This document shows positions 9,357 to 16,973 of a DNA stretch of 64,000 nt, piece after piece. Position numbers and translations under genes: made by a program. The first letter of the stretch is position 1, and each line of letters begins with the position of its first letter. Origin of the DNA: XYD12-FULL-36-8 sp964613805 (GTDB taxonomy: Bacteria > Bacteroidota > Ignavibacteria > Ignavibacteriales > Ignavibacteriaceae); assembly GCA_964613805.1 (NCBI GenBank), contig CAZTJF010000002.1, positions 62,001 through 126,000 on the forward strand, written 5' to 3'. The notes beneath the pieces are model-generated. The model did not search any database, was not told where the DNA came from, and was given only the letters and a program-made list of their open reading frames with translations.

Positions 9357-9557
9357 ATGGCTTTAAGAAGATCTAAAAATTCTATGATTGGCGGTGTTTG
9401 TGCCGGAATTGCTGAATGGCTAAACTGGGATATTACATTAGTTCGGGTTGGATATGTTTTAGTTTCTATTCTCAGTGCTGCATTTCCGGGAATTTTAATT
9501 TACATTATTCTTTGGATAATAATGCCGCCGCCGGATTCTAAAAACTCTATGGTTTGA
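9357..9557 (+). CDS. PspC domain protein
   Basis: 66 residues matching the PspC family: RRSKNSMIGGVCAGIAEW at the N-terminus, then a hydrophobic membrane segment (about 27-61) ending in PP. PspC proteins are small inner-membrane proteins linked to envelope stress. No pspA or pspB is nearby, so the family name does not prove a phage-shock role here. Stand-alone short PspC proteins are common in Bacteroidota. A GAGAG stretch precedes the ATG. Confidence 0.85.
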   Translation: MALRRSKNSMIGGVCAGIAEWLNWDITLVRVGYVLVSILSAAFPGILIYIILWIIMPPPDSKNSMV

Positions 9558-9568
9558 TTGATCTGGTA

Positions 9569-9591
9569 GGGGCATAGTGCACTACGTCCCC
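9569..9591 (+). terminator. Hairpin followed by T-rich tract after the pspC-like gene
   Basis: GGGG and CCCC flank a perfect TAGTGCACTA palindrome (9575-9584), and a T-rich run follows at 9596-9607. It lies between the convergent pspC-like and gldC genes, so it could end both transcripts. The GGGG/CCCC form also resembles dispersed palindromes of this group. Confidence 0.55.
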
Positions 9592-9597
9592 ACAGTT

Positions 9598-9933
9598 TTA
9601 TTTTTTAACAATCCCAACTTTGCTTGCAAACTCAGCGCTGAAATCTTCTATTAACTTTGCAGTATCTGAATTTTTAGTTGCACGTAAATAAGTATCTGCC
9701 ATTTTTAGTAATGTTTGATGAACATGAACGTTCATATCTTCGACCATCATATCTTTTGTCCATAGATCAATTCCTAAGGTTACTTTTTCTTTGTTATCCC
9801 AAATTGAAAGCATCATCGAGGAACAATTCTTCTTTCCGGTTTTGCCGGAATCAGGCGCTTCCCATTGGATGCGGGTCGGAACTTTGTTCTCGTCTAAATC
9901 AATGGTAAGATGAATTTCATTTGTTGAGGGCAT
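9598..9933 (-). CDS. gldC: Gliding motility protein GldC
   Basis: 111 residues, full length for the GldC family: an N-terminal IDLDENKVPTRIQWEA segment, then SMMLSIWDN and a highly typical IDLWTKDMMVEDMN. In Flavobacterium johnsoniae GldC supports gliding and the stability of GldB, but the family is widespread in non-gliding members of the group. No other gld genes are here. It reads towards the pspC-like gene and shares a terminator region with it. Confidence 0.88.
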   Translation of the reverse strand: MPSTNEIHLTIDLDENKVPTRIQWEAPDSGKTGKKNCSSMMLSIWDNKEKVTLGIDLWTKDMMVEDMNVHVHQTLLKMADTYLRATKNSDTAKLIEDFSAEFASKVGIVKK

Positions 9934-9990
9934 GTGAACTCCAAAATTTGTTGTTCAAATCTAAGAATTTATATTGAAAAAATAAGAGAC

Positions 9991-10123
9991 TGTCTCAAAT
10001 GCAATTTAGCTGTCACACTGTGCCTGTCGAAGTGTGAATAAGAAGCATTGTCTTAGTCTTCAACATGTTTCGACAGGCTCAACATGACATTGCTCAGGCT
10101 GACAAATTGAGACACTTGAGACA
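9991..10123. repeat. Dispersed palindromic intergenic repeat (GTCGAA/TTCGAC type)
   Basis: TGTCTCAA at 9991 pairs with TTGAGACA ending at 10123. Inside are GCCTGTCGAAGTGTG on one side and TTTCGACAGGC on the other, so the whole unit folds back on itself imperfectly. There is no coding frame. CTTCGACAGGCTCA-type palindromes occur in many copies in related genomes. This one fills most of the 259-base gap between gldC and the next gene. Confidence 0.65.
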
Positions 10124-10192
10124 TCCTCCCACAACATTAGAAGAAATGATTTTCTTTATTTCATTTGTTCTGTTATCAACCTATTTTAACCG

Positions 10193-10762
10193 ATGAGATT
10201 AAAACTATATTTTATGAAAAGCTTTAAATCGATTATAGTTCTATTTGTATTAATGCTTTTACCGAAGCAACTGTCGGCACAAGAAAGTATAAGCATTGGT
10301 GGATATTTAGGCGGTGGAGTAATAAGCGGCAACACTGCCAGCAAAGGCAGCTTTTCTTCGTCATTATTTTTAGAAGTTGATCCTGGATTTTATGATGATT
10401 TATCATTTCGGCTTAGTTTTCTTTACTCTGCGGATTTTAACTCGATTCTTCCAAACACTACAAAAAAATATTATCCTTACATAAAAGGATTTGGATTAAA
10501 AGGAATTACATCGCAAAGCATCGAACCAAATTTCTTTATAGAAGAGGGCTTAGGTTTGATAGCTCTGAACGATCGAACTATCAGCGGAACTGATGAATGG
10601 GATTACGGAGCAAATTTCTCTATCGCTGCCGGATTTGATTTGAGAAACCGTGAAAATAAAGGTTTTAAAGTAAGCTTGGGAACGGAATACGGATTAACTT
10701 TTTTTAATACGCTTCCTTCTTACTTTTCGCTGTATGTGCAAGTGCAGTATTTTATTTTTTAA
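10193..10762 (+). CDS. Outer-membrane beta-barrel-like protein, unknown function
   Basis: 189 residues. A signal peptide ends at LSAQ (about residue 29 counted from this start). Starting at the in-frame ATG 10214 would give a more standard signal (MKSFKSIIVLF). The mature part has alternating aromatic and polar strands and ends in YVQVQYFIF, a terminal aromatic residue typical of outer-membrane barrels. I recognise no specific family and no partner gene. Confidence 0.6.
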   Translation: MRLKLYFMKSFKSIIVLFVLMLLPKQLSAQESISIGGYLGGGVISGNTASKGSFSSSLFLEVDPGFYDDLSFRLSFLYSADFNSILPNTTKKYYPYIKGFGLKGITSQSIEPNFFIEEGLGLIALNDRTISGTDEWDYGANFSIAAGFDLRNRENKGFKVSLGTEYGLTFFNTLPSYFSLYVQVQYFIF

Positions 10763-10863
10763 TCTTCTCACTCCATTGTCAAGAAGTTCGGCTTTTTTGT
10801 AGCATAACCATCTCTGAATTGCTTTCTAAATATAGTTTTGATAATTTTGTTCGGAAAGATAAA

Positions 10864-11169
10864 ATGCCAAAAGTTTTTGAATATCTAGGAGTTTTAATTT
10901 TTTTCTATTCGAATGAACATGATCCCATTCACGTCCATGCTAAGTACAATGAACTTGAGAGTAAAGCTGAATTCTACTTAGTTAATGGTAAGATAATTGA
11001 AATAAGAATTAAACGGGTTAAGGGGAAAAAACCTCTGATTGGAACTAAACTAAAAGATTTTAAGGATTTTCTAAAAAAGTATTCAGATAAAATTGTTGTT
11101 AAATGGATTGATTACTTTGTCTATCATAAAGAAGTTAAATTTGAAAAAATTAATAAGCGAATCAAATGA
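10864..11169 (+). CDS. DUF4160 protein, possible toxin-antitoxin partner
   Basis: 101 residues from ATG 10864, preferred over 10819 because homologues start MPK and GGAAAG lies before it. The pattern FEYLGVLIFFYSNEHDPIHVHAKYNE matches DUF4160, including the conserved HxHA motif. It overlaps the following DUF2442 gene by four bases (ATGA). These two families often lie side by side and have been viewed as a toxin-antitoxin-like pair, but no activity is shown by the sequence. The unit sits alone between unrelated genes, as mobile stabilisation modules do. Confidence 0.75.
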   Translation: MPKVFEYLGVLIFFYSNEHDPIHVHAKYNELESKAEFYLVNGKIIEIRIKRVKGKKPLIGTKLKDFKDFLKKYSDKIVVKWIDYFVYHKEVKFEKINKRIK

Positions 11170-11444
11170 AGATTATAAAAGATTATAGTAATTCAATGAG
11201 CACGTTGATTGAAATTAAATGTGCCAATTATATCGGAGATTGTGCAATCAGAATTCTTTTTAGTGACGGTAAAGAAAAATTAGTAGATTTTAAGCCGTTT
11301 CTTCAACATTCACTTCATCCATCAATTCGTAAATATCTTGATGAAGAAAAATTTAAACAATTTAAAATAATTGATGGTAATTTGAACTGGAATAATTACG
11401 ATATGATTTTTCCATTAGAAAACTTGTACGACGGAAAAATCTAA
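11166..11444 (+). CDS. DUF2442 protein, partner of the DUF4160 gene
   Basis: 92 residues. The segment IRILFSDGKEKLVDFKPFLQ and the LNWNNYDMIFPLENLYDG ending are typical of DUF2442. The start codon overlaps the stop of the DUF4160 gene (ATGA at 11166-11169), so translation is probably coupled. There is no signal peptide or membrane segment. A role as the antitoxin or accessory member of a two-gene module is inference. Confidence 0.75.
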   Translation: MKIIKDYSNSMSTLIEIKCANYIGDCAIRILFSDGKEKLVDFKPFLQHSLHPSIRKYLDEEKFKQFKIIDGNLNWNNYDMIFPLENLYDGKI

Positions 11445-11518
11445 ATATATACTGCTATTTCTTTTTTGACGAAGATCGATTAATTATTATTGAGCGTAAA
11501 CCCCACCAAAAAAAATTT

Positions 11519-13711
11519 TTAGTGTTCTTCAATTAAACTCATCTTCCCATCCATCAATTCATCACTTAAGCGAGTTGCTTTATACATATCTCTTATTGCT
11601 TCAATCATTCCCGATGAATGAACACCAACACATCTATTCTTTTCTGGATCATAAATAAAATTTCCGGGAAGACTTTCGACATTACCGTCAAATGCTAAAC
11701 CGACAATCTCAGAGTTTCTATTAATAATTGGGCTGCCGGAATTCCCACCGATAATATCATTTGTTGTAACGAAGTTAAACGGTGTTTCTAAGTCGAAATC
11801 AGCGGGTGGATTTTGCCAGCGTTCAGGCAAGTTCCAAGGAAATTTTTTCTCGAAAGAATAATACCGATCATACATTCCATAATATGTTGTGAATGCCGGT
11901 GCTTCGGTCGCATTATAATCATATCCTTTAACAACTCCATCAGAAATTCTTAATGTAAATGTCGCATCCGGAGGTATTGATGTTCCATAAACTTCGAACA
12001 GAGCTCTTCCTAAATCCTGGTTATAAGCTTCTTCCTGCTTATTCAGCAGTGCCATTTTTTGTGAAAGCTCATCTCTCCTTGCTTTTGAGTTAACTACAAA
12101 ATAAATAAAAGGATCATCTGAATTTAAAATTGCTTCTGCTCCTTTACTCGCAAGTTCTTTAATTTTCTCCGCGCTTGTAACCGAAGAATTGTTTAACATA
12201 TAATTAAGAGCATCGAGACCCTGTTTACCGTTTGTAATCTTTTTGAGCAATGGGTAATGCTCACCTAAATAATTGTAAGACATGTTTATTTGAATAAGCA
12301 GTAATTCCCTGCTCAAATCAACATTCAAATCATCCGGAAAAATTGATGCGATTGTGCTGTCTAATGCTTCCGCTTGAAACTCGCTTTTTCTTTGCTCAGT
12401 TGGAAGCTGCATCTGCTTTGCGAGATTAACGATATCTTGTGCAATGTAAAAATATTCGGATGTTCTCAAGGGACTAAGGGATAGAGCATAAAGCTCATTA
12501 GAAATAAGTCTGGATTCACTGATGACTTTGGATATCTTATCCCACAAATTTCCATACTTTGCTTTAAGTTGTGGATTTGCTTGAATAGATTGTTTAAACT
12601 TTTTCTCAAAATCCTCTTTCTTCTGCATTAAAATCGGATCTCTTAATCCATCAACCATTCCACCAATTGCTTTTCGGCTATTTGAAAATCCTAAAGCGCG
12701 ATTCATGAATCTTTCTTTTTTATCAGGATATTTATCCACCATTTCATAATAACTCTTTTCAAGATTTTTAAGCATATCAACAGTTCTCGGATATTGAATG
12801 TCTCTTAGAAATTCTAATTGAGAAACCGTGAGTAAACGATTTGTAGTTCCGGGATTTCCAACAACAAAAACCGGTTCTCCAAGCATTGCACCATCACGGC
12901 TCCATTTGAAGTAATGATCCGTCTTTAAGGGTTTACCCTCATCATCATACACGCGGTAAAAAGTACACTCTAGATTATAGCGAGGATATGTGAAGTTATC
13001 GGGATCACCGCCAAAATATCCCATCTGATGCTCTGGGGTGAATACTAATCTCACATCCTTATAAGTTTTATAACCGTAAAGCGAATACTTACCACCATGA
13101 AATAACTTTGTGACTTTAACTTTTAATCCTGTCGAATCACTTTCTCTTGTTTGAATTTCAAAAATAATATCAGCTTCATTCTTTACTTTTTCTTCTTCAG
13201 TTAAACCTTTATCAATTGCATTTTGAACTTCATAAGTAACATCTTTTAATAACACAAGCTGCTCAACAAATAAACCGGGCACCTTTCTTTCATCCTCAAG
13301 AGTTTCAGCCCAGAAACCAGTTTCATTTAATTCTTCACCTTCATTTTGAACTTTTAGAATATTTTCTCGAGAACAATGATTATTTGTCATGACAAGTCCA
13401 TCACCTGAAACAAAAGACGCTGAGCAGTATGTTGCAAACTTCAGCGCTGCAAGTCGCACATGATTAAACCATTCATCACTAGGCGTGAAATTATATGTTT
13501 GCGAAAAATGATCTTTCGGTGGGAAGTCAAACGTCCACATTGTTCCGGTATCATATTTTCCGGCTTTCACAGTATCAAAATTCAACCATGAACCGTAGGT
13601 CAGATCTGATGTCGAATGTTTCTGAATATTAGTAGTTGGGGAACATCCGGCAATAATAAAAATCAGTAGAAATGTGGAGGACAGTAAAAAAGATTTGAGA
13701 TAGTATTTCAT
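11519..13711 (-). CDS. S46 family dipeptidyl-peptidase (DPP7-like), lipoprotein
   Basis: 730 residues. The signal peptide ends in IIAGC (lipidated C23). The catalytic residues of family S46 are visible: H112 in VMTNNHCS, the aspartate in GGDPDN (234-239) and S658 in GGNSGSP. Eighteen residues after the serine lies G676 (LAFDGN). This equals Gly673 of Porphyromonas gingivalis DPP7, where DPP11 has arginine, so preference for hydrophobic rather than acidic P1 residues is expected. The enzyme removes dipeptides from peptide N-termini for nutrition, at the periplasm or cell surface. It is monocistronic, with no clear ribosome binding site. Confidence 0.9.
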   Translation of the reverse strand: MKYYLKSFLLSSTFLLIFIIAGCSPTTNIQKHSTSDLTYGSWLNFDTVKAGKYDTGTMWTFDFPPKDHFSQTYNFTPSDEWFNHVRLAALKFATYCSASFVSGDGLVMTNNHCSRENILKVQNEGEELNETGFWAETLEDERKVPGLFVEQLVLLKDVTYEVQNAIDKGLTEEEKVKNEADIIFEIQTRESDSTGLKVKVTKLFHGGKYSLYGYKTYKDVRLVFTPEHQMGYFGGDPDNFTYPRYNLECTFYRVYDDEGKPLKTDHYFKWSRDGAMLGEPVFVVGNPGTTNRLLTVSQLEFLRDIQYPRTVDMLKNLEKSYYEMVDKYPDKKERFMNRALGFSNSRKAIGGMVDGLRDPILMQKKEDFEKKFKQSIQANPQLKAKYGNLWDKISKVISESRLISNELYALSLSPLRTSEYFYIAQDIVNLAKQMQLPTEQRKSEFQAEALDSTIASIFPDDLNVDLSRELLLIQINMSYNYLGEHYPLLKKITNGKQGLDALNYMLNNSSVTSAEKIKELASKGAEAILNSDDPFIYFVVNSKARRDELSQKMALLNKQEEAYNQDLGRALFEVYGTSIPPDATFTLRISDGVVKGYDYNATEAPAFTTYYGMYDRYYSFEKKFPWNLPERWQNPPADFDLETPFNFVTTNDIIGGNSGSPIINRNSEIVGLAFDGNVESLPGNFIYDPEKNRCVGVHSSGMIEAIRDMYKATRLSDELMDGKMSLIEEH

Positions 13712-13843
13712 TTATAACCTAAATATTTCTTAAAGGATTTATAAAATTAAAATAGTCGCTGTATTAACAAAGAAAGCAAAAAATGTCTCAAGAGAGATAG
13801 AATTGATAGAATAATGAAAGGGTAAATGTGACAGTATCACAAC

Positions 13844-13870
13844 TTATTTTGGTGTAATAATCCAAAATAA
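13844..13870 (-). terminator. 9-bp perfect stem hairpin
   Basis: TTATTTTGG (13844-13852) pairs with CCAAAATAA (13862-13870) across a 9-base loop. It lies 26 bases past the stop of the zinc-ribbon gene and before the S46 peptidase start. The stem is AT-rich, and no T-run follows in the minus direction, so its role as terminator is uncertain. Confidence 0.35.
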
Positions 13871-13896
13871 ATTTTTACCTGAATCAAAAAATTTAA

Positions 13897-14340
13897 TTAG
13901 ATATATGAATCTGGTTGATAAAGCGGTTCTATTTCCCACTCATCTTCAATTGTACCTATGCAATGCGAACATTTTGGAACATTGAACACAACCTTCTCTT
14001 CGCTGGGTGTTGCCCTCACAAAATTTAATATTGTTTTACAGCTTGAACACTGTACAATATGTGATGTGATAGTTTTTGCACTGCAGATGGGACATATAAA
14101 TCCTAAATCGCCGGGAGACTCTTCAGGGTTTACAAGAAAAATACCAGTACATTTTGAGTTGTTGCATTTTGCAAAGTGCCAATTTGTAGTAGATGACGTT
14201 TCGATATTCTGCTCCCTCGATAAATTTATAGCCAAACATACTTTATAGATTATAAAAAGTCCATTGAAAAAATTTTGCCTTACAATTTTTTTTACCAATG
14301 GTATGTAATAAATTGCATCACTAAAATTTTTACACCTCAA
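13897..14340 (-). CDS. Zinc-ribbon-like cysteine-rich protein, unknown
   Basis: Up to 147 residues if read from a TTG at 14340. Four cysteine pairs are seen: CNNSKC, CPIC, CSSC and CSHC, enough for two zinc-ribbon or rubredoxin-like knuckles. The N-terminal 50 residues or so lack cysteines and contain no methionine, so the true start may be a later non-ATG codon, for example the TTG of the CLAINL segment. No family is recognised. It diverges from the phosphomannomutase gene across 57 bases. Confidence 0.5.
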   Translation of the reverse strand: MRCKNFSDAIYYIPLVKKIVRQNFFNGLFIIYKVCLAINLSREQNIETSSTTNWHFAKCNNSKCTGIFLVNPEESPGDLGFICPICSAKTITSHIVQCSSCKTILNFVRATPSEEKVVFNVPKCSHCIGTIEDEWEIEPLYQPDSYI

Positions 14341-14397
14341 AGGTTCAACAAAAAATCATCAAAAGCAAAGCAATAATATTTAAACAGAAAGGAAATC

Positions 14398-15744
14398 ATG
14401 GAAAGATTAGTCTCCTTTAAAGCATATGATATTAGAGGAAAAGTACCCTCTGAGCTAAATACAGATCTCGCATATAAGATAGGAAAAACCTATCCAGCAC
14501 TGATTAATGCTAAAAAAATTGTTATTGGGCACGATATAAGAAAATCATCTGAGGAGATTTCTGATGCTTTGGCTAAAGGATTGATCGAATCTGGTGTGGA
14601 TGTTATTGATATTGGTTTGTGCGGCACCGAAATGGTTTATTATGCAACTCCAGCACTTGATGCAGACGGCGGAATAATGATTACTGCAAGCCATAATCCT
14701 CCTGAATATAATGGAATGAAATTCGTGAAGAAAGGATCTGTCCCGGTTGGTTATGATTCGGGTTTAAAGGAAATGGAAAAGATGATCCTTGAAAATCAGC
14801 TTGCACCAAAAGCTGCTAAACCAGGTACAGTCAAACAGCAAGAGATTATGAACAGCTTTATAAATAATCTAAAAAGATTTTACGATGCAAAGAAAATTAA
14901 TAATTACAAAGTTGTCGTGAATGCCGGAAATGGCTGTGCCGGTTTAGCTTTAAATGCCTTGGAAAAAGATTTACCGATTGAAATGATTAAAATTTTTAAT
15001 GAGCCGGATTCAAATTTTCCTAATGGAGTTCCTAATCCTTTGCTGGTTCAAAATAGAAAACCATCTATTAATGCAATTTTACAAAACAAGGCGGATTTAG
15101 GCGTAGCTTGGGATGGAGATTATGACCGCTGCTTTTTCTTCGATGAGAAAGGAAATTTTATTGAGGGTTATTACATCGTTGGACTTCTTGCAAAATCAAT
15201 TCTTAAAAAAAATCCTGGCGGAAAAATTGTTCACGATCCGCGGCTTACATGGAATACTTTAGATATAGTAAAAAAATATGGCGGTGAAGTAGTTGTAAGT
15301 AAAAGCGGGCACGCATTCATAAAGCAAAAAATGCGGGAAGCGAATTCGATTTATGGTGGTGAAATGTCGGCTCATCATTACTTCAGAGATAATGCATATT
15401 CGGACAGCGGAATGATTCCTTTTGTTTTAATACTTCAGCTAATGTCCGAAGAGAATAAACCATTCTCACAATTAGTTGAAGAAATGATTGCAGCATATCC
15501 ATGTTCGGGAGAAATCAATTCTGAAATTGCAGATCCAGTTGGAAAGATTAAGGAAATTGAAAAAAGATATTATGATGGGAAAATTGATAAGCTGGATGGC
15601 TTGAGTGTTGAGTATGATAATTGGAGATTTAATCTCCGAATGTCCAATACAGAACCCATTATTCGTTTAAATGTTGAAGCAAAAAGCAATATCCGCTTAA
15701 TGGAAGAAAAGACAGAGGAACTGCTTCATCTAATTAGAAACTAA
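14398..15744 (+). CDS. manB: Phosphomannomutase/phosphoglucomutase
   Basis: 448 residues of the alpha-D-phosphohexomutase family. The phosphoserine is S98 in TASHNPPEYNG; the metal loop is DGDYDRC, the sugar-specificity loop GGEMSAHH and the phosphate-binding loop RMSNTEPIIRLN. The GEMSAHH form is typical of enzymes acting on mannose-6-P/mannose-1-P and glucose phosphates (CpsG/AlgC type). The product feeds GDP-mannose and surface polysaccharide synthesis. It is followed after 18 bases by a polytopic membrane protein, consistent with an envelope glycan role. The start is the only ATG fitting the family N-terminus (FKAYDIRG). Confidence 0.88.
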   Translation: MERLVSFKAYDIRGKVPSELNTDLAYKIGKTYPALINAKKIVIGHDIRKSSEEISDALAKGLIESGVDVIDIGLCGTEMVYYATPALDADGGIMITASHNPPEYNGMKFVKKGSVPVGYDSGLKEMEKMILENQLAPKAAKPGTVKQQEIMNSFINNLKRFYDAKKINNYKVVVNAGNGCAGLALNALEKDLPIEMIKIFNEPDSNFPNGVPNPLLVQNRKPSINAILQNKADLGVAWDGDYDRCFFFDEKGNFIEGYYIVGLLAKSILKKNPGGKIVHDPRLTWNTLDIVKKYGGEVVVSKSGHAFIKQKMREANSIYGGEMSAHHYFRDNAYSDSGMIPFVLILQLMSEENKPFSQLVEEMIAAYPCSGEINSEIADPVGKIKEIEKRYYDGKIDKLDGLSVEYDNWRFNLRMSNTEPIIRLNVEAKSNIRLMEEKTEELLHLIRN

Positions 15745-15762
15745 TATACAGAAGATTGTAAA

Positions 15763-16908
15763 GTGATAAATTCACCGCTTCCGAAGATTAAAAATCACTT
15801 TACGAAACGTAAATACCTTTATCTACTTACTTTTCTTTGTTTGCTGCAAATCTTTCTTACGGGGCAGGCAGATTTATCAAACTACGATCCCAGTCATGAC
15901 GTTATCTCCTACCGAAAGATGGCAATTGCATTTCCATTCATTGATTATTCTGTCGGAAAACCGTTCGCTCATCGTTTGTTAGCTCCCTGGCTAGTTGGAT
16001 TTTTTTTCAACGATGTTGACTTGGGATTCACACTTTTCAACACCTTGTTTTCTACAATCTTCATACTCACGCTTTTTTATTTTCTACAACAAAACAGAAT
16101 AAGTGAAAGAATTGCTTTCTTCATAACTGCGGTATTTATTTTTAACCGGTATTTCATTCCCGGTTTCGCATATGAACCTTATAGATTTGCAGATGTATTG
16201 TCGAATCTAATGCTTCTGCTTTCCTTAATTTTTATTGTAAAAAGAAAATACTTATTAGTACTTATATTGTCTGTCGTTGGAATTCTTGCAAGAGAAAATG
16301 CAATAGCAATCATTCCCGTTGGACTTGCATTCATTCTTTTAAATAATCAAAAAAAAGGGTTGCTGAAATTCGTATTCGTTTCAGCTACCCTTATTGCTGT
16401 ATTTATTACAATAAGAGTTTTAATACCGGTTGAACAAGGAATATCACTAACACAAGCATTTACAGAAAATTGGACAAAGATTTTTTCATTTGAAGCAATT
16501 GCAAAACAATTCTTTCTCGCATTTAATCCATTATTTTTGATTCCCTTTTTTAGTTATAAAGAATTTTTCGCTTTCAATAAAAACAATCATCACTGGCTTG
16601 TACTTTTAATATTCGTAATCTTTGCTTCACTATTTGGCGGGGACAAAGAACGGTTGATGTTTGCGTACGCTCCAATTTATTATCTATTCATGGCAGTAAT
16701 ATTTCAAAAATTAGAAGATGCTTTGAAAATAGAAACCACTACTTTCATCGCAATATTAGTTATATGCTGGATTGCAAATCTTCATCACATTTGGGGATTG
16801 ATTAAGCTGCCATCGAGAGAAATATCATTAGCATTTGCAATCGCCGGAGGAATAATAATGCTGATAATTTACTTGAGATTAATAAAAGAAAGAATAACGA
16901 TCAACTAA
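15763..16908 (+). CDS. Polytopic membrane protein, possibly GT-C-like
   Basis: 381 residues from a GTG start. There are about ten hydrophobic segments, with a loop containing PSHDVISYRKMA near residues 43-54 after the first, and ARENAIAIIP near the middle. The overall look is that of membrane glycan or mannosyl-transfer proteins (GT-C-like) or EpsG/Wzy-like proteins, but I recognise no defining motif. It lies 18 bases behind the phosphomannomutase gene and probably shares its transcript. A palindromic repeat follows directly. Confidence 0.6.
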   Translation: MINSPLPKIKNHFTKRKYLYLLTFLCLLQIFLTGQADLSNYDPSHDVISYRKMAIAFPFIDYSVGKPFAHRLLAPWLVGFFFNDVDLGFTLFNTLFSTIFILTLFYFLQQNRISERIAFFITAVFIFNRYFIPGFAYEPYRFADVLSNLMLLLSLIFIVKRKYLLVLILSVVGILARENAIAIIPVGLAFILLNNQKKGLLKFVFVSATLIAVFITIRVLIPVEQGISLTQAFTENWTKIFSFEAIAKQFFLAFNPLFLIPFFSYKEFFAFNKNNHHWLVLLIFVIFASLFGGDKERLMFAYAPIYYLFMAVIFQKLEDALKIETTTFIAILVICWIANLHHIWGLIKLPSREISLAFAIAGGIIMLIIYLRLIKERITIN

Positions 16909-16911
16909 AGA

Positions 16912-16964
16912 CAAGTGAGACTCACCTCGCTTTGATGAATGCTGGTTGAGGTGAATCTCACTTG
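16912..16964. repeat. Inverted repeat, AAGTGAGACTCACCTC family
   Basis: CAAGTGAGACTCACCTC (16912-16928) pairs with GAGGTGAATCTCACTTG (16948-16964) with one mismatch. It lies between convergent genes, three bases after a stop codon. A shorter relative with the same AGTCTCACTT core is at 23423-23471, so it belongs to a dispersed family and may double as a bidirectional terminator. Confidence 0.7.
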
Positions 16965-16973
16965 AGAATAGAA

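Noticed and set aside
9569..9591. GGGG-palindrome-CCCC hairpin as an integron attC site
   Set aside because: No integrase or cassette structure is nearby, and a T-run follows, fitting a terminator.
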